Source of the DNA: Alphaproteobacteria bacterium
GTDB taxonomy: Bacteria; Pseudomonadota; Alphaproteobacteria; Micropepsales; Micropepsaceae
Assembly (NCBI GenBank): GCA_015654635.1
Contig: JAATGP010000020.1
Span: 93,338 to 157,337 of the forward strand
Length of the DNA: 64,000 nucleotides
Direction: 5' to 3'
Program-made: the position numbers and the translations under genes
Part shown: positions 7,997 through 16,501 of the stretch, piece after piece
Position numbering within the stretch: position 1 is the first letter of the stretch
Layout: the number at the start of each line of letters is the position of its first letter
The notes under the pieces: generated by a model
Database searches by the model: none
The model's input: the letters and a program-made list of their open reading frames with translations, nothing else
What the model was told of the DNA's origin: nothing

Positions 7997-9286
7997 ATGA
8001 AGCGCGGCGGCTTACCGGCGACAACGGCGATGACGGATTCTCTTGGCGCATTGATTGAGCATTGGCGCGGCGACGAAGGCGGCAGCTACCAAAGTTGGTT
8101 TCTATGGGAAGAGCGGATTAAGAATTTCCGTTCCATCCGCCGCGGTATCCAACAGGTTGTGGCTTTGATTGCGGCGGGGACGTTTGGAAACGCCTACCGT
8201 GGCTCCGCGCTCGAAACCGTCGTCAGTTCGATTGCGGAACAGCGGCAGATTTTTAAGGGCGCCGACCATCCGTTTCTTTGGAAGCCCAAGCTCAGAATCC
8301 CGGATATTTATGAGAATGTAGAAAATCAGCGCGCCTTTGGCATTTTGCTGGATACCTGTCTTTGCTGCGACGGTGAGCAGCAGATCATCGAGGCGATCCG
8401 CCATATAGACGCAAAGGCGATCAAGGGATTGGGACCTGCCGTCGCAAATCTCCTGTACTTTCTGCACCCAACCTTGGTACCGCCCTTCAACACCGCCATC
8501 GTCAACGGCTATAATGCGATCACGGGCAGCAAGGTGAAGCTCGGGCGCTGGCAGGAATTTCTGGCAATGCGGCAGGGTATCCTTGCTTTGAATCACACCC
8601 ACCGCCAATTGCTGTCCAACGATTTGGGGGCGATTGGCGGCTTTCTCTTTGACGTGGGCAGCGGGCGCTATGCCGCGCCCCCACTCGGTGATGAACCCGC
8701 AGTGATCGCCACATGGCGTGCCAACTTAGAGCGGACGCAGGCCGAGAGCGCCGCGGCGACCGCGCTTCGTGCCAGAAGAACGGATCAGGATCATACGCAT
8801 ACGGAAATACAGGGCTGGTTGCGCGATCTCGGAATTGCCCTTGGGTATGATGTCTGGATTGCCGCAAACGATCAGAATAGGGCCTACAACAATGGCAAGC
8901 TCGGTGACGGCTGTTTGCGGGCACTTCCAACCGGCTTGTCCAGTGCGGTAAAATTGATCGATGTTATTTGGCTCGACAGGATGGCTGGGCACTTCATTGC
9001 GGCATATGAAGTGGAGCACACAACATCGATCTATTCCGGCATTGTGCGCCTGCTCGATTTGGCGATTGGGGGCGATTGCCAAGCCCTTGAAGGATTGTTC
9101 CTCGTTGCGCCGGATGATCGCGAGCAGCAGGTGCGAGAGCAATTGAGCCGCCCTGCCTTTAGCAGGGTCGCGGATTTGAAGGTTCGCTATCTTCCTTATT
9201 GCGAGCTGGAAGCCAACCGCAGTGCCATCCTCCGCTTCGGTCAAGGCATGAAGCCTATCCAGGCAATCTCGCGTCTGTTGCGTTAG
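7997..9286 (+). CDS. Predicted HhH plus PD-(D/E)XK-like nuclease, orphan restriction-type
   Basis: About 429 residues. The middle carries a helix-hairpin-helix-like stretch (IKGLGPAVANLLYFLHPTLV) as in DNA glycosylases and other DNA-binding proteins. The C-terminal part holds KLIDVIWL followed by FIAAYEVEHTTSIYSGIVR, which fits the D-(x)n-E-x-E pattern of PD-(D/E)XK nucleases and resembles proteins annotated as type II restriction endonucleases. No methyltransferase or specificity gene lies nearby. Starts at 7976, 7997 and 8030 are all possible. DNA cleavage is a prediction from motifs only. Confidence 0.55.
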   Translation: MKRGGLPATTAMTDSLGALIEHWRGDEGGSYQSWFLWEERIKNFRSIRRGIQQVVALIAAGTFGNAYRGSALETVVSSIAEQRQIFKGADHPFLWKPKLRIPDIYENVENQRAFGILLDTCLCCDGEQQIIEAIRHIDAKAIKGLGPAVANLLYFLHPTLVPPFNTAIVNGYNAITGSKVKLGRWQEFLAMRQGILALNHTHRQLLSNDLGAIGGFLFDVGSGRYAAPPLGDEPAVIATWRANLERTQAESAAATALRARRTDQDHTHTEIQGWLRDLGIALGYDVWIAANDQNRAYNNGKLGDGCLRALPTGLSSAVKLIDVIWLDRMAGHFIAAYEVEHTTSIYSGIVRLLDLAIGGDCQALEGLFLVAPDDREQQVREQLSRPAFSRVADLKVRYLPYCELEANRSAILRFGQGMKPIQAISRLLR

Positions 9287-9362
9287 CCGCAGGCGAGAAA
9301 GGGGTGGCAGTATCTTTGGTGCGGCTGTGCTAACAGGGCGCCGAAATCTCACGCCAGATGCC

Positions 9363-10466
9363 ATGCCCGTTCTCTCTTACATCCGCCGCCTGACCGCAGT
9401 GTTCCCGCCGCTCGAAGGGGCGCGGGTGGTCGATGAAGCCGAATGTGTCTGTTCGGTGCTCCTTGCCATTGCGCTAGCTCATGGCATAGGGGCGGAAAAT
9501 ATCTCCTGGGCGGCCTTTGCCGGCTACATGGTGATGCGCGGCCATGTGCGCGACAGCCTGTTGCGGGGCTCGCTGCGTATCCTGGGCACCGGTGTTGGGG
9601 TCGGGCTGGCGGTGCTGATTATTCCAACCGTGGTGCATTCGGTGCTGCTATCCTCGCTCGCCATAGCGCTGGTTGGCGGTATATCCCTCTATTATGCGCT
9701 GACCGGGCGACGGTCTTATGCCTGGCTTTTTGTGGCGCTCACCTTCGGTATGATCCTGATGGACAAGCTGGAGGCGCCCCGGCACAGCATTGCTGTGTTT
9801 GCTGCGACGCGCATGCTGGAAGTGGCGGCCGGAACCTTTGCTTGTGTCTTCGTCAGCGCGCTGTCCAATCTTACGGCGCGGCGGCGCTGGCCCGGCAAGC
9901 GCATGGCCCAAGCCAAAGCGGTCGGATGGCATCCCCATGCTTTGCGTCACGCCGCCCAAGGGGCCGCCGCGTTGGCCATTTTGCCCTGGCTCGGCGTCTG
10001 GTGGGGTGCACCGCAACTCGGCCAGAGCGCCATCTCCATTGTTGCTGTGATGCTGGTACCGGTGTCGAGCCTGGGAACGAGCGGTTTTGCTCCCGTCAGC
10101 CGCAAGCTGGCACTGCGCGTCGCAGGTTGCCTGGCTGGGGCAGGGCTGGCGGGAGCGGTGCTTTTTGCCGCCCACCATAGCGCAACGCTTCTTCTTCTTG
10201 GTACGGCGATCGGTGTGATCATTGGGCGCCATATCGAAAATGGCAGCCACAATCTGGCCTATATAGGCACGCAGTTCACGCTGGCCATTTTGGTGACGCT
10301 GGTACCAGACAGCTATGCTGACGCTGCCATCGCACCAGCCTTCGACCGGCTCTACGGCATCCTGATCGGTATGGCGGTATTGGAACCGGTGCTGGCGGTA
10401 TGGCACCTCGTGGGCAAGGGGCGCGCCGCCCTTGCCACCTCTGCCGAAGACGGCGCCAGTGAATAG
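9363..10466 (+). CDS. FUSC-type inner-membrane protein (aromatic acid exporter-like)
   Basis: A 367-residue membrane protein with two sets of hydrophobic helices: roughly residues 30-160 (SVLLAIALAHGIGAENISWAAFAGY region, VGVGLAVLIIPTVV, LLSSLAIALVGGISLYYAL) and 200-350 (AALAILPWLGVWWG, IVAVMLVPVSSL, LLLLGTAIGVIIG, FTLAILVTLVPDSY). The layout and the MVMRGHVRDSLLRGSLRILGT segment fit the fusaric-acid-resistance/YccS superfamily of efflux proteins. The substrate is unknown. Start ATG 9363 is chosen over an upstream alternative at 9327. Confidence 0.65.
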   Translation: MPVLSYIRRLTAVFPPLEGARVVDEAECVCSVLLAIALAHGIGAENISWAAFAGYMVMRGHVRDSLLRGSLRILGTGVGVGLAVLIIPTVVHSVLLSSLAIALVGGISLYYALTGRRSYAWLFVALTFGMILMDKLEAPRHSIAVFAATRMLEVAAGTFACVFVSALSNLTARRRWPGKRMAQAKAVGWHPHALRHAAQGAAALAILPWLGVWWGAPQLGQSAISIVAVMLVPVSSLGTSGFAPVSRKLALRVAGCLAGAGLAGAVLFAAHHSATLLLLGTAIGVIIGRHIENGSHNLAYIGTQFTLAILVTLVPDSYADAAIAPAFDRLYGILIGMAVLEPVLAVWHLVGKGRAALATSAEDGASE

Positions 10467-10547
10467 CCGCCTGTTCTTGAGGGCTATGTCTGTTCGTCGC
10501 ATCACAGTGGTGTTAGGACAAATGCCTCACCCCGCCGGAGCTCTGTC

Positions 10548-11672
10548 ATGCGTTCGCCCATCGAACCCTTTCACGCCATGCAAATCAGCCGTCTGGCCCA
10601 TCGGCTGAAGGCTGAGGGGCGCTCGATTCTGCACATGGAATTCGGCCAGCCCTCCACGGGCGCGCCCGCCAAAGCCATTGCGCTCGCCCACCAGGTGCTT
10701 GACAGCGATCCGATGGGCTATTGGGATAGCCCGTATCTCGCCGAAGCCTTGGCAAAGCTTTATCAGCGCCGCTATGGCGTCGATATCGATCCGGCACGTT
10801 TTATTCTGACCTGCGGCGCGAGCCCTGCGCTGGTGACGGCGCTGGCTGCCAATTTTGCACCCGGTGAGCGCGTGGTGACGGCGCGGCCGGGCTATGTCGC
10901 TTATCGCAACACGCTGAAGGCATTGCATTTGGAGCCGGTCGAGGTCGCCTGCGGGCCAGCGACGCGCTATCAGCTATCGGCGCAGCATTTGGAAACAGCG
11001 GAGGCGCCCGCGGGCGTGATTGTGGCGAGTCCGGCCAATCCCACCGGCACCATCATCCCGCGCGATGAGTTGGCGCGCATTGCCGCTGTCTGCCGGGCCC
11101 GGAATATCACGGTGATCTCGGACGAGATTTATCATGGTCTTTCCTATGTCGAGCCTGCTGCCAGCTTGCTGGAATTCGAGCCACGCAGCTATGTGATCGG
11201 CAGCTTTTCCAAATATTTCTCGATGGTGGCGTGGCGGCTCGGCTGGCTTCTGGTGCCGGAGGGTGAAGAGGATCGCGTTCGCGCTTTCTCGGCGAATATG
11301 TTTCTGACCGCGCCTTCACTCAGCCAGCATATGGGTGTGGCCGCGTTGGACGCCGAAGAAGAAATGGAAGCGCATGTGCGCGTCTACCGGCGCAATCGCG
11401 ATCTTCTCCTGGAAGCGCTGCCGAAGCTGGGCCTGGCGAAAATCGCGCCGCCGGATGGGGCATTTTATATCTATGCCGATGTTCGCCATCTGACCGACGA
11501 CAGCATGGCGTTTTGTAAGCGCTTGTTGCTTGACACCGGCATTGCTGCGGCGCCCGGCATCGATTTTGATCCCGTCGATGGGCGGCATTTTATCCGCTTC
11601 AGTTTCGCAGTCTCGACGGCGGAAGTAGAAGAAGCCATCCTGCGGCTGACGCGCTGGTTTGCCAAAGAATAG
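10548..11672 (+). CDS. PLP-dependent aminotransferase, class I/II
   Basis: A 374-residue fold-type I aminotransferase. Features: MEFGQPSTGAP at the N-terminus, ASPANPTGTIIP near 160, ISDEIYHGLSY near 190-200, the Schiff-base lysine Lys222 in GSFSKYFSMVAWRLGW, and a C-terminal HFIRFSFAVS with the substrate-carboxylate arginine. The closest general match is the aspartate/alanine-type group; the amino acid used cannot be read safely. It is followed by the oppositely oriented molbindin gene after 6 bp. Confidence 0.88.
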   Translation: MRSPIEPFHAMQISRLAHRLKAEGRSILHMEFGQPSTGAPAKAIALAHQVLDSDPMGYWDSPYLAEALAKLYQRRYGVDIDPARFILTCGASPALVTALAANFAPGERVVTARPGYVAYRNTLKALHLEPVEVACGPATRYQLSAQHLETAEAPAGVIVASPANPTGTIIPRDELARIAAVCRARNITVISDEIYHGLSYVEPAASLLEFEPRSYVIGSFSKYFSMVAWRLGWLLVPEGEEDRVRAFSANMFLTAPSLSQHMGVAALDAEEEMEAHVRVYRRNRDLLLEALPKLGLAKIAPPDGAFYIYADVRHLTDDSMAFCKRLLLDTGIAAAPGIDFDPVDGRHFIRFSFAVSTAEVEEAILRLTRWFAKE

Positions 11673-11678
11673 TCCGCG

Positions 11679-11885
11679 CTATTTCGCGATCATCACGTCA
11701 GAGGCTTTGACCACCGCGAGAGCCTCGTCACCAACCGTGAGGCCGAGATCGTCGACAGCTTCGTTGGTAATGGCAGCAGTGATGATCTTGCCGCCGCCCA
11801 AATCGATGCGCACATGCGCCGTCGTCTGGCCCTTTACGACTTCCACGATTTTGCCTGGGAATTGGTTGCGGGCACTGATCTTCAT
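11679..11885 (-). CDS. mop: Molbindin, Mop/TOBE-domain molybdate-binding protein
   Basis: A 68-residue single TOBE domain: MKISARNQFPGKIVEVVKG, then VRIDLGGGKIITAAITNEAVDDLGL and VVKASDVMIAK. Members of this family bind molybdate as oligomers and buffer cellular molybdenum. Its place next to nifA and nifQ fits supply of molybdenum for FeMo-cofactor, although it points away from them. I found no sigma-54 promoter for it. Confidence 0.9.
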   Translation of the reverse strand: MKISARNQFPGKIVEVVKGQTTAHVRIDLGGGKIITAAITNEAVDDLGLTVGDEALAVVKASDVMIAK

Positions 11886-12155
11886 GGGTTCGGTCCTTGG
11901 CTGGCCAAGTCACCATGCCAGAGTTTGGCGCGCCGCGGCAACAATACTGACGCCGGGGAATTAGGCGGCAGTTCGCTCAATGTCTGTGCAATGAGCGCGC
12001 CTCGACTGCCACCGCGGCAATAAATCATGCTTACCCATTGGATTTGCAGACCGTGCCACAGGGCCAAGCTCTAGGAAAAGCGGGGCCGTCTCGGGCAAAA
12101 TGGCTATAACGAGAAAAGGTCAGGGGGAGATCGCGGGATCGGTGCAGGAGCGATC

Positions 12156-13835
12156 ATGAATGCGGTCGGCATAGATCGAGGCCAGCAGGACTTGATGACA
12201 GCCCGTAATCGGGCCGAGATGGCGCTCGGCGGCATTTACGAAATCTCGAAGTTGCTGGCATCTCCCAACCGGTTGGAGCCGACGCTATCCGGCGTGCTCG
12301 CGCTGCTTTCCAGCTTCCTCGATATGCGCCACGGTCTCATCGCGCTTTTAACGGCCGAGGGCCAAGCGGAACTGGTGGTGGGCTCGGGCTGGACCGAGGC
12401 CAATGCACGCCTCTTTTTCGACCGCCTGCCGGAGCGCGCCATCGGTCAGATCGTGGTCACGCGGATGCCGCTGGTGGTGCCCGACGTGGCCCGCGATGCC
12501 TTATTTTCGAATATCGACCGCGACACCTTCGGTGAGCTTGCGGGTGAAGACGTCACCTTCATCGGTGTGCCCATCAAACAAGGCGACACCGTGCTCGGCA
12601 CGCTGACGATAGATCGGGTGCACTCGAACGAGCGGCCGGTGCCATTTGATAGCGATGTGCGTTTCCTCACCATGGTGGCCAATCTCTTGGGACAGGCGCT
12701 GCGCCTGCACAAGGTGGTGGCGCAGGATCGCGAACGCTTGCTCGCCGATCAGTCTCGCCTCGCGAAGGAACGCGAAGAGGCGTTGGGGGGGCATGGCGCC
12801 GTCACCGTCAAGGGCATTATCGGCCACAGCCAAGCGCTGCAGACCGTGCTGGATAAGGTCAAGCGCGTCGCCAAAAGCAATTCGGCGATCATGCTGCGCG
12901 GCGAAACCGGCACCGGCAAGGAGATGATCGCCAATGCGGTGCACCAGCTGTCGCCGCGCAAGGCAGGGCCTTTCATCAAACTGAACTGCGCCGCCTTGCC
13001 TGAAAGCGTGCTGGAATCCGAACTTTTCGGGCATGAAAAAGGCGCCTTCACGGGCGCCGTGAATCTGCGCAAAGGCCGTTTCGAGCTGGCCCATGGCGGC
13101 ACTTTATTTCTCGATGAGATCGGCGAGATTTCCGGCTCTTTTCAGGCCAAGCTTTTGCGCGTGCTGCAGGAAGGCGAGTTCGAACGTGTCGGCGGCAGCC
13201 GCACGATCAAGGTCGATGTGCGCCTCGTCTGTGCTACCAATCGCGATTTGGAAGCCGAAGTGGCCAAAGGTGCTTTCCGTGCCGATCTTTATTTCCGCCT
13301 TGCGGTGGTGCCGATTTTCCTGCCCGCCTTGCGCGACCGCCGCGAAGACATCGCACCTTTGGCACAAGAGTTTCTCACCCGCTTCAATCAGGAGCACGGC
13401 ACGCACCTGGCGCTCAATGGGGCCGCGGTCGCCATGCTGCAATCCTGCTACTTCCCGGGCAATGTGCGCGAGTTGGAAAACTGCATTCGCCATACCGCCA
13501 CATTGGCGCGGTCCAAAAATCTTGGCGATGCAGATTTTCCCTGCCAAAACGATGGCTGTCTATCCGCGATGTTATGGAAAGGGGCACGTGCCGAGCCGCC
13601 GCGGTCTCCAGGTGGTCTTGGAACACAACACGGGATTGTCAGCGTCACTCCCCATCATGCCGCAGCGGCGCCTGAACCTCAGGGAGCAGACATCGATCTT
13701 GACAAAGATAAGCTCGTCGATGCCATGGAACGATCCGGTTGGGTCCAGGCCAAGGCCGCGCGCATTCTGGGGGTGACGCCACGCCAGATCGGTTATGCCT
13801 TGCGCAAGCAAGGCATTGCGCTCAAGAAGTTTTAG
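12156..13835 (+). CDS. nifA: NifA, sigma-54 dependent activator of nif genes
   Basis: A 559-residue enhancer-binding protein: N-terminal GAF domain (about 25-190), AAA+ domain with Walker A GETGTGKE (249-256), GAFTGA sigma-54 contact loop (296-301) and Walker B GGTLFLDE (314-321), then a C-terminal Fis-type helix-turn-helix (about 520-559). Cys431, Cys443, Cys463 and Cys468 lie at the end of the AAA+ domain and in the linker (FPCQNDGC). This cysteine set is the sign of the directly oxygen-sensitive NifA class, so no NifL partner is expected and none is seen. The start ATG has GGAG upstream. nifQ follows after 2 bp. Confidence 0.96.
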   Translation: MNAVGIDRGQQDLMTARNRAEMALGGIYEISKLLASPNRLEPTLSGVLALLSSFLDMRHGLIALLTAEGQAELVVGSGWTEANARLFFDRLPERAIGQIVVTRMPLVVPDVARDALFSNIDRDTFGELAGEDVTFIGVPIKQGDTVLGTLTIDRVHSNERPVPFDSDVRFLTMVANLLGQALRLHKVVAQDRERLLADQSRLAKEREEALGGHGAVTVKGIIGHSQALQTVLDKVKRVAKSNSAIMLRGETGTGKEMIANAVHQLSPRKAGPFIKLNCAALPESVLESELFGHEKGAFTGAVNLRKGRFELAHGGTLFLDEIGEISGSFQAKLLRVLQEGEFERVGGSRTIKVDVRLVCATNRDLEAEVAKGAFRADLYFRLAVVPIFLPALRDRREDIAPLAQEFLTRFNQEHGTHLALNGAAVAMLQSCYFPGNVRELENCIRHTATLARSKNLGDADFPCQNDGCLSAMLWKGARAEPPRSPGGLGTQHGIVSVTPHHAAAAPEPQGADIDLDKDKLVDAMERSGWVQAKAARILGVTPRQIGYALRKQGIALKKF

Positions 13836-13837
13836 CC

Positions 13838-14419
13838 ATGACTGCTGATGAGACCTATGCTTGGCTGATGGGAGAGGATGAGGCTTCTTTTGACAAGCAT
13901 GTGTTGGCCTCGATCCTGGCATTGTCGCTGGCAGAAGGCGGCGCAGTTGCGGAAAACGCCGGCTATACGGGTATGCCGGAGGTTCTGACGGCCTTCTTCC
14001 CCCTTGCCAAGGCAAAGCTCGCGGCATCGGGGCCTTTGGTGCGAGGTGCTGACGAAGCTTCACTCCTCGTTCTTCTGACCGGGCATGTATCGACGGGATC
14101 GGCCTATGAAATTTTGCTCGCCGGGATGGTGGCGCGGCGGGCGCAGCACCCCAATCATCTCTGGCAGGATCTGGGCTTGCGTCATCGCGGCGAGTTGAGC
14201 GCGCTGATGGCAGAGCATTTTACCCCTTTGGCTAGGCGTAATCGCAGCGATATGAAGTGGAAGAAATTCTTCTTTCGCACTATCTGCCGCGAGGGAGAAT
14301 ACACGCTATGCACCGCGCCCAGCTGCGGCGAATGCTGCGATTTCGACCATTGTTTCAGCGAAGAGACGGGGGAGTCGCTTCTGGCTCATCTCAGACGCGA
14401 CAGCGAAAGGGCCGTGTAG
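13838..14419 (+). CDS. nifQ: NifQ, molybdenum-iron cluster supply for FeMo-co
   Basis: A 193-residue protein. The C-terminal half carries HLWQDLGLRHRGELSALM, then MKWKKFFFRTICREG and the cysteine signature CTAPSCGECCDFDHC (C-x4-C-x2-C-x5-C), which is the NifQ Fe-S/Mo-binding motif. NifQ is known to deliver molybdenum as a Mo-Fe-S cluster for FeMo-cofactor synthesis on NifEN. It begins 2 bp after nifA and is probably translated from the same message. The N-terminal half is poorly conserved, as usual for the family. Confidence 0.93.
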   Translation: MTADETYAWLMGEDEASFDKHVLASILALSLAEGGAVAENAGYTGMPEVLTAFFPLAKAKLAASGPLVRGADEASLLVLLTGHVSTGSAYEILLAGMVARRAQHPNHLWQDLGLRHRGELSALMAEHFTPLARRNRSDMKWKKFFFRTICREGEYTLCTAPSCGECCDFDHCFSEETGESLLAHLRRDSERAV

Positions 14420-14436
14420 GCGGATTGTCGGGGTTT

Positions 14437-14452
14437 TGTCGGCTTTGCGACA
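14437..14452. promoter_or_regulatory. NifA upstream activator site for nifS-draT-draG
   Basis: TGTCGGCTTTGCGACA is an exact match to the NifA consensus TGT-N10-ACA. It lies 32 bp upstream of the -24 element of the nifS promoter, closer than the common 80-150 bp. Confidence 0.75.
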
Positions 14453-14483
14453 GTGCGGAAGATGGGATTTCCGCTTAAACCGA

Positions 14484-14500
14484 CTGGCACCAAAGTTGCT
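14484..14500 (+). promoter_or_regulatory. Sigma-54 (-24/-12) promoter of nifS-draT-draG
   Basis: CTGGCACCAAAGTTGCT matches the -24/-12 consensus: TGGCAC, five bases, TTGC, with exactly 10 bases between the invariant GG and GC. The predicted transcript starts about 20 bp upstream of the nifS ATG. Confidence 0.85.
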
Positions 14501-14533
14501 GGCCTCGGAGGGACGGTTTTTGCCGGAGCCTGC

Positions 14534-15695
14534 CATGCACTGGGCCTATCTCGATAACAACGCCACCACGCGGACCGATCCGGAAGTCGTTGCTACGATG
14601 TTGCCGTTCTTCAGCCAGAGCTTCGGCAATCCCTCTTCCGCACACGATTTCGGCCATGCCGCGGGGGCGGCAGTGGGTTATGCGCGGCGGCAAGTGCAGG
14701 CCTTACTCGGCGCCGAGCACGAGGCGGAAATCGTTTTTACCGCGAGTGCAACCGAAGCCAACAATGCGGCGCTGCTGCAAGCCTTGCGGCGCGAGGAACG
14801 GGGTGAGGTGATCGTCTCAGCGGTCGAGCATCCGGCGATATTGGCCGTGGTGGCGGATCAGGAAAAGCATCACGGCATGGTGGTGCACCGCATCGGTGTC
14901 GATGGCAGCGGGCGGCTCGATATGAACGGCTATCGCCGCGCGCTCAGCCGCAAAACGGCGCTGGTCTCGATCATGTGGGCGAATAACGAGACGGGGACAA
15001 TTTTTCCGGTGCCGGAGCTTGCCGAGATGGCGCACGCGGTAGGCGCACTGTTTCATAGCGATGCCGTACAGGCAGCGGGCAAAATCGCCATCGATCTGAA
15101 AACCACCAAGGTCGATATGCTATCGCTCTCAGCCCATAAGTTTCACGGACCCAAAGGCATTGGCGCGCTGTATGTGCGCAAAAGCACCAAGTTCCGGGCC
15201 TTGCTCAGGGGTGGACGGCAAGAACGCTCACGGCGGGCGGGCACCGAAAATGTGCCCGGTATTATCGGCCTCGGCAGGGCCGCGGAACTCGCCCATGCGC
15301 GGATGGCAAATGATCCGGTGCGGATAGCGGGTTTGCGCGACCGGTTGGAGCGCTCCATCCTCGCCACCATCGACGGCTGTTTCGTGCTCGGCGATGCTGC
15401 CCATCGCGTGCCGGGCACCGCGGCGCTGGCTTTTGAGGGTGCCGACAGCGAAGAGGTGTTGTTCCGGCTGAATCAGGCCGGCATCGCGGCGTCCGCCGGA
15501 TCGGCTTGTGCCTCGGGTAATATCGAGCCCAGTCATGTCTTAAAGGCGATGCGCGTGCCTTATGCGGCTGCAATGGGGGCGCTGCGTTTTTCGCTATCGC
15601 GCGAGACGACGCCGGACGACATCGACCAGCTACTCACCGTGCTGCCCGAAATCGTGGCCATGTCGCGTGCCGCTGCCACCCGCGCCGCAGGTTGA
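14534..15695 (+). CDS. nifS: NifS-type cysteine desulfurase
   Basis: A 387-residue PLP enzyme that releases sulfur from cysteine for Fe-S cluster assembly. It starts MHWAYLDNNATTRTDPEV; the Schiff-base lysine is in LSAHKFHGPKGIGALYV and the catalytic cysteine in SAGSACASGNIEPSHVL. It is called NifS rather than housekeeping IscS because it follows a NifA site and sigma-54 promoter inside the nif island. The ATG at 14534 has GGAG 8 bases upstream; longer open-frame starts would precede the promoter. draT follows after 5 bp. Confidence 0.93.
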
Positions 15696-15700
15696 GCGCC

Positions 15701-16501
15701 ATGGAGCCCCATCGCGGCCACAGTACCAATCTGGTGGGGGTGCCGACCGGGCTAATCTGCTCGACAGCATTCAATGCCTTTCCGGTGCCGCTGCATATCG
15801 CCAGCGTGCGCGACAGCAATCGCTCACTGTTCAAGATGCTGGCCGAGGCCGAAGACCCGCTGACCGCGGCGGGCATGTTTGAAGCCTACATGGCGACGAT
15901 GTTCGACCTCGACGATCAGGACCGCGATGGCCGCGGCCCCGCGCGCTTTCGTGCTTCCAGCTATCTGCGTCTTTTACGCGGCTGGGGCTATGAGGCCAAT
16001 TCACCGGAAGGCGCGGTGTTGAAAGGTTGGGTGGAAAGCCGTTTCGGGCTCTTTCCCACCTATCATAAAGACGGCATTACGCGCTTCTCGGGACCGGCCT
16101 GGATCACGTATATCGAAGAAAAAATGTCGAGCCGCTTTCACTCCAATGCCATCCAAGGCCAGCTCGATCTGCTTTACGAATTCTGCCAATGGGCGCTGGG
16201 GCGTTTTCATTCCGTTGGAAAGAAACACATCACACTGTATCGCGGCACCAACCGTTTCGAAGAGCAGCAGGTCCTAAGCCGCCCTGACAAGCGGCATGTG
16301 GTGGTGCGGCTAAACAGCCTGCTCTCCTTCACCAGCGAACGCGAGATGGCGGAAAGTTTCGGCGATATCATTTTGGAAGTGGAAGTGCCGACTGTCAAAA
16401 TTCTCTTCTTCAACGAACTGTTACCGAAGCATGCCCTCAAAGGTGAGGGAGAATATGTGGTGATCGGCGGCGATTACGAGGCCAAAGCCCTCTATTATTG
16501 A
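15701..16501 (+). CDS. draT: DraT, NAD+-dinitrogen-reductase ADP-ribosyltransferase
   Basis: About 266 residues. The N-terminus HSTNLVGVPTGLICSTAFN is characteristic of DraT. Visible ADP-ribosyltransferase elements are the NAD-binding arginine in TLYRGTN, the SFTSER serine block, and EGEYVV as the glutamate-containing loop. DraT attaches ADP-ribose from NAD to one arginine of NifH when ammonium appears or energy drops, switching nitrogenase off. The ATG at 15701 is chosen over a TTG at 15692 that overlaps the nifS stop. It overlaps draG by 4 bases (ATGA). Confidence 0.94.
   Translation: MEPHRGHSTNLVGVPTGLICSTAFNAFPVPLHIASVRDSNRSLFKMLAEAEDPLTAAGMFEAYMATMFDLDDQDRDGRGPARFRASSYLRLLRGWGYEANSPEGAVLKGWVESRFGLFPTYHKDGITRFSGPAWITYIEEKMSSRFHSNAIQGQLDLLYEFCQWALGRFHSVGKKHITLYRGTNRFEEQQVLSRPDKRHVVVRLNSLLSFTSEREMAESFGDIILEVEVPTVKILFFNELLPKHALKGEGEYVVIGGDYEAKALYY

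Noticed and set aside
11886..12155. Possible sigma-54 promoter or NifA site upstream of nifA
   Set aside because: Candidate GG/GC pairs have spacing of 8 or 9 and no TGT-N10-ACA match was found, so autoactivation of nifA is not supported by the sequence.
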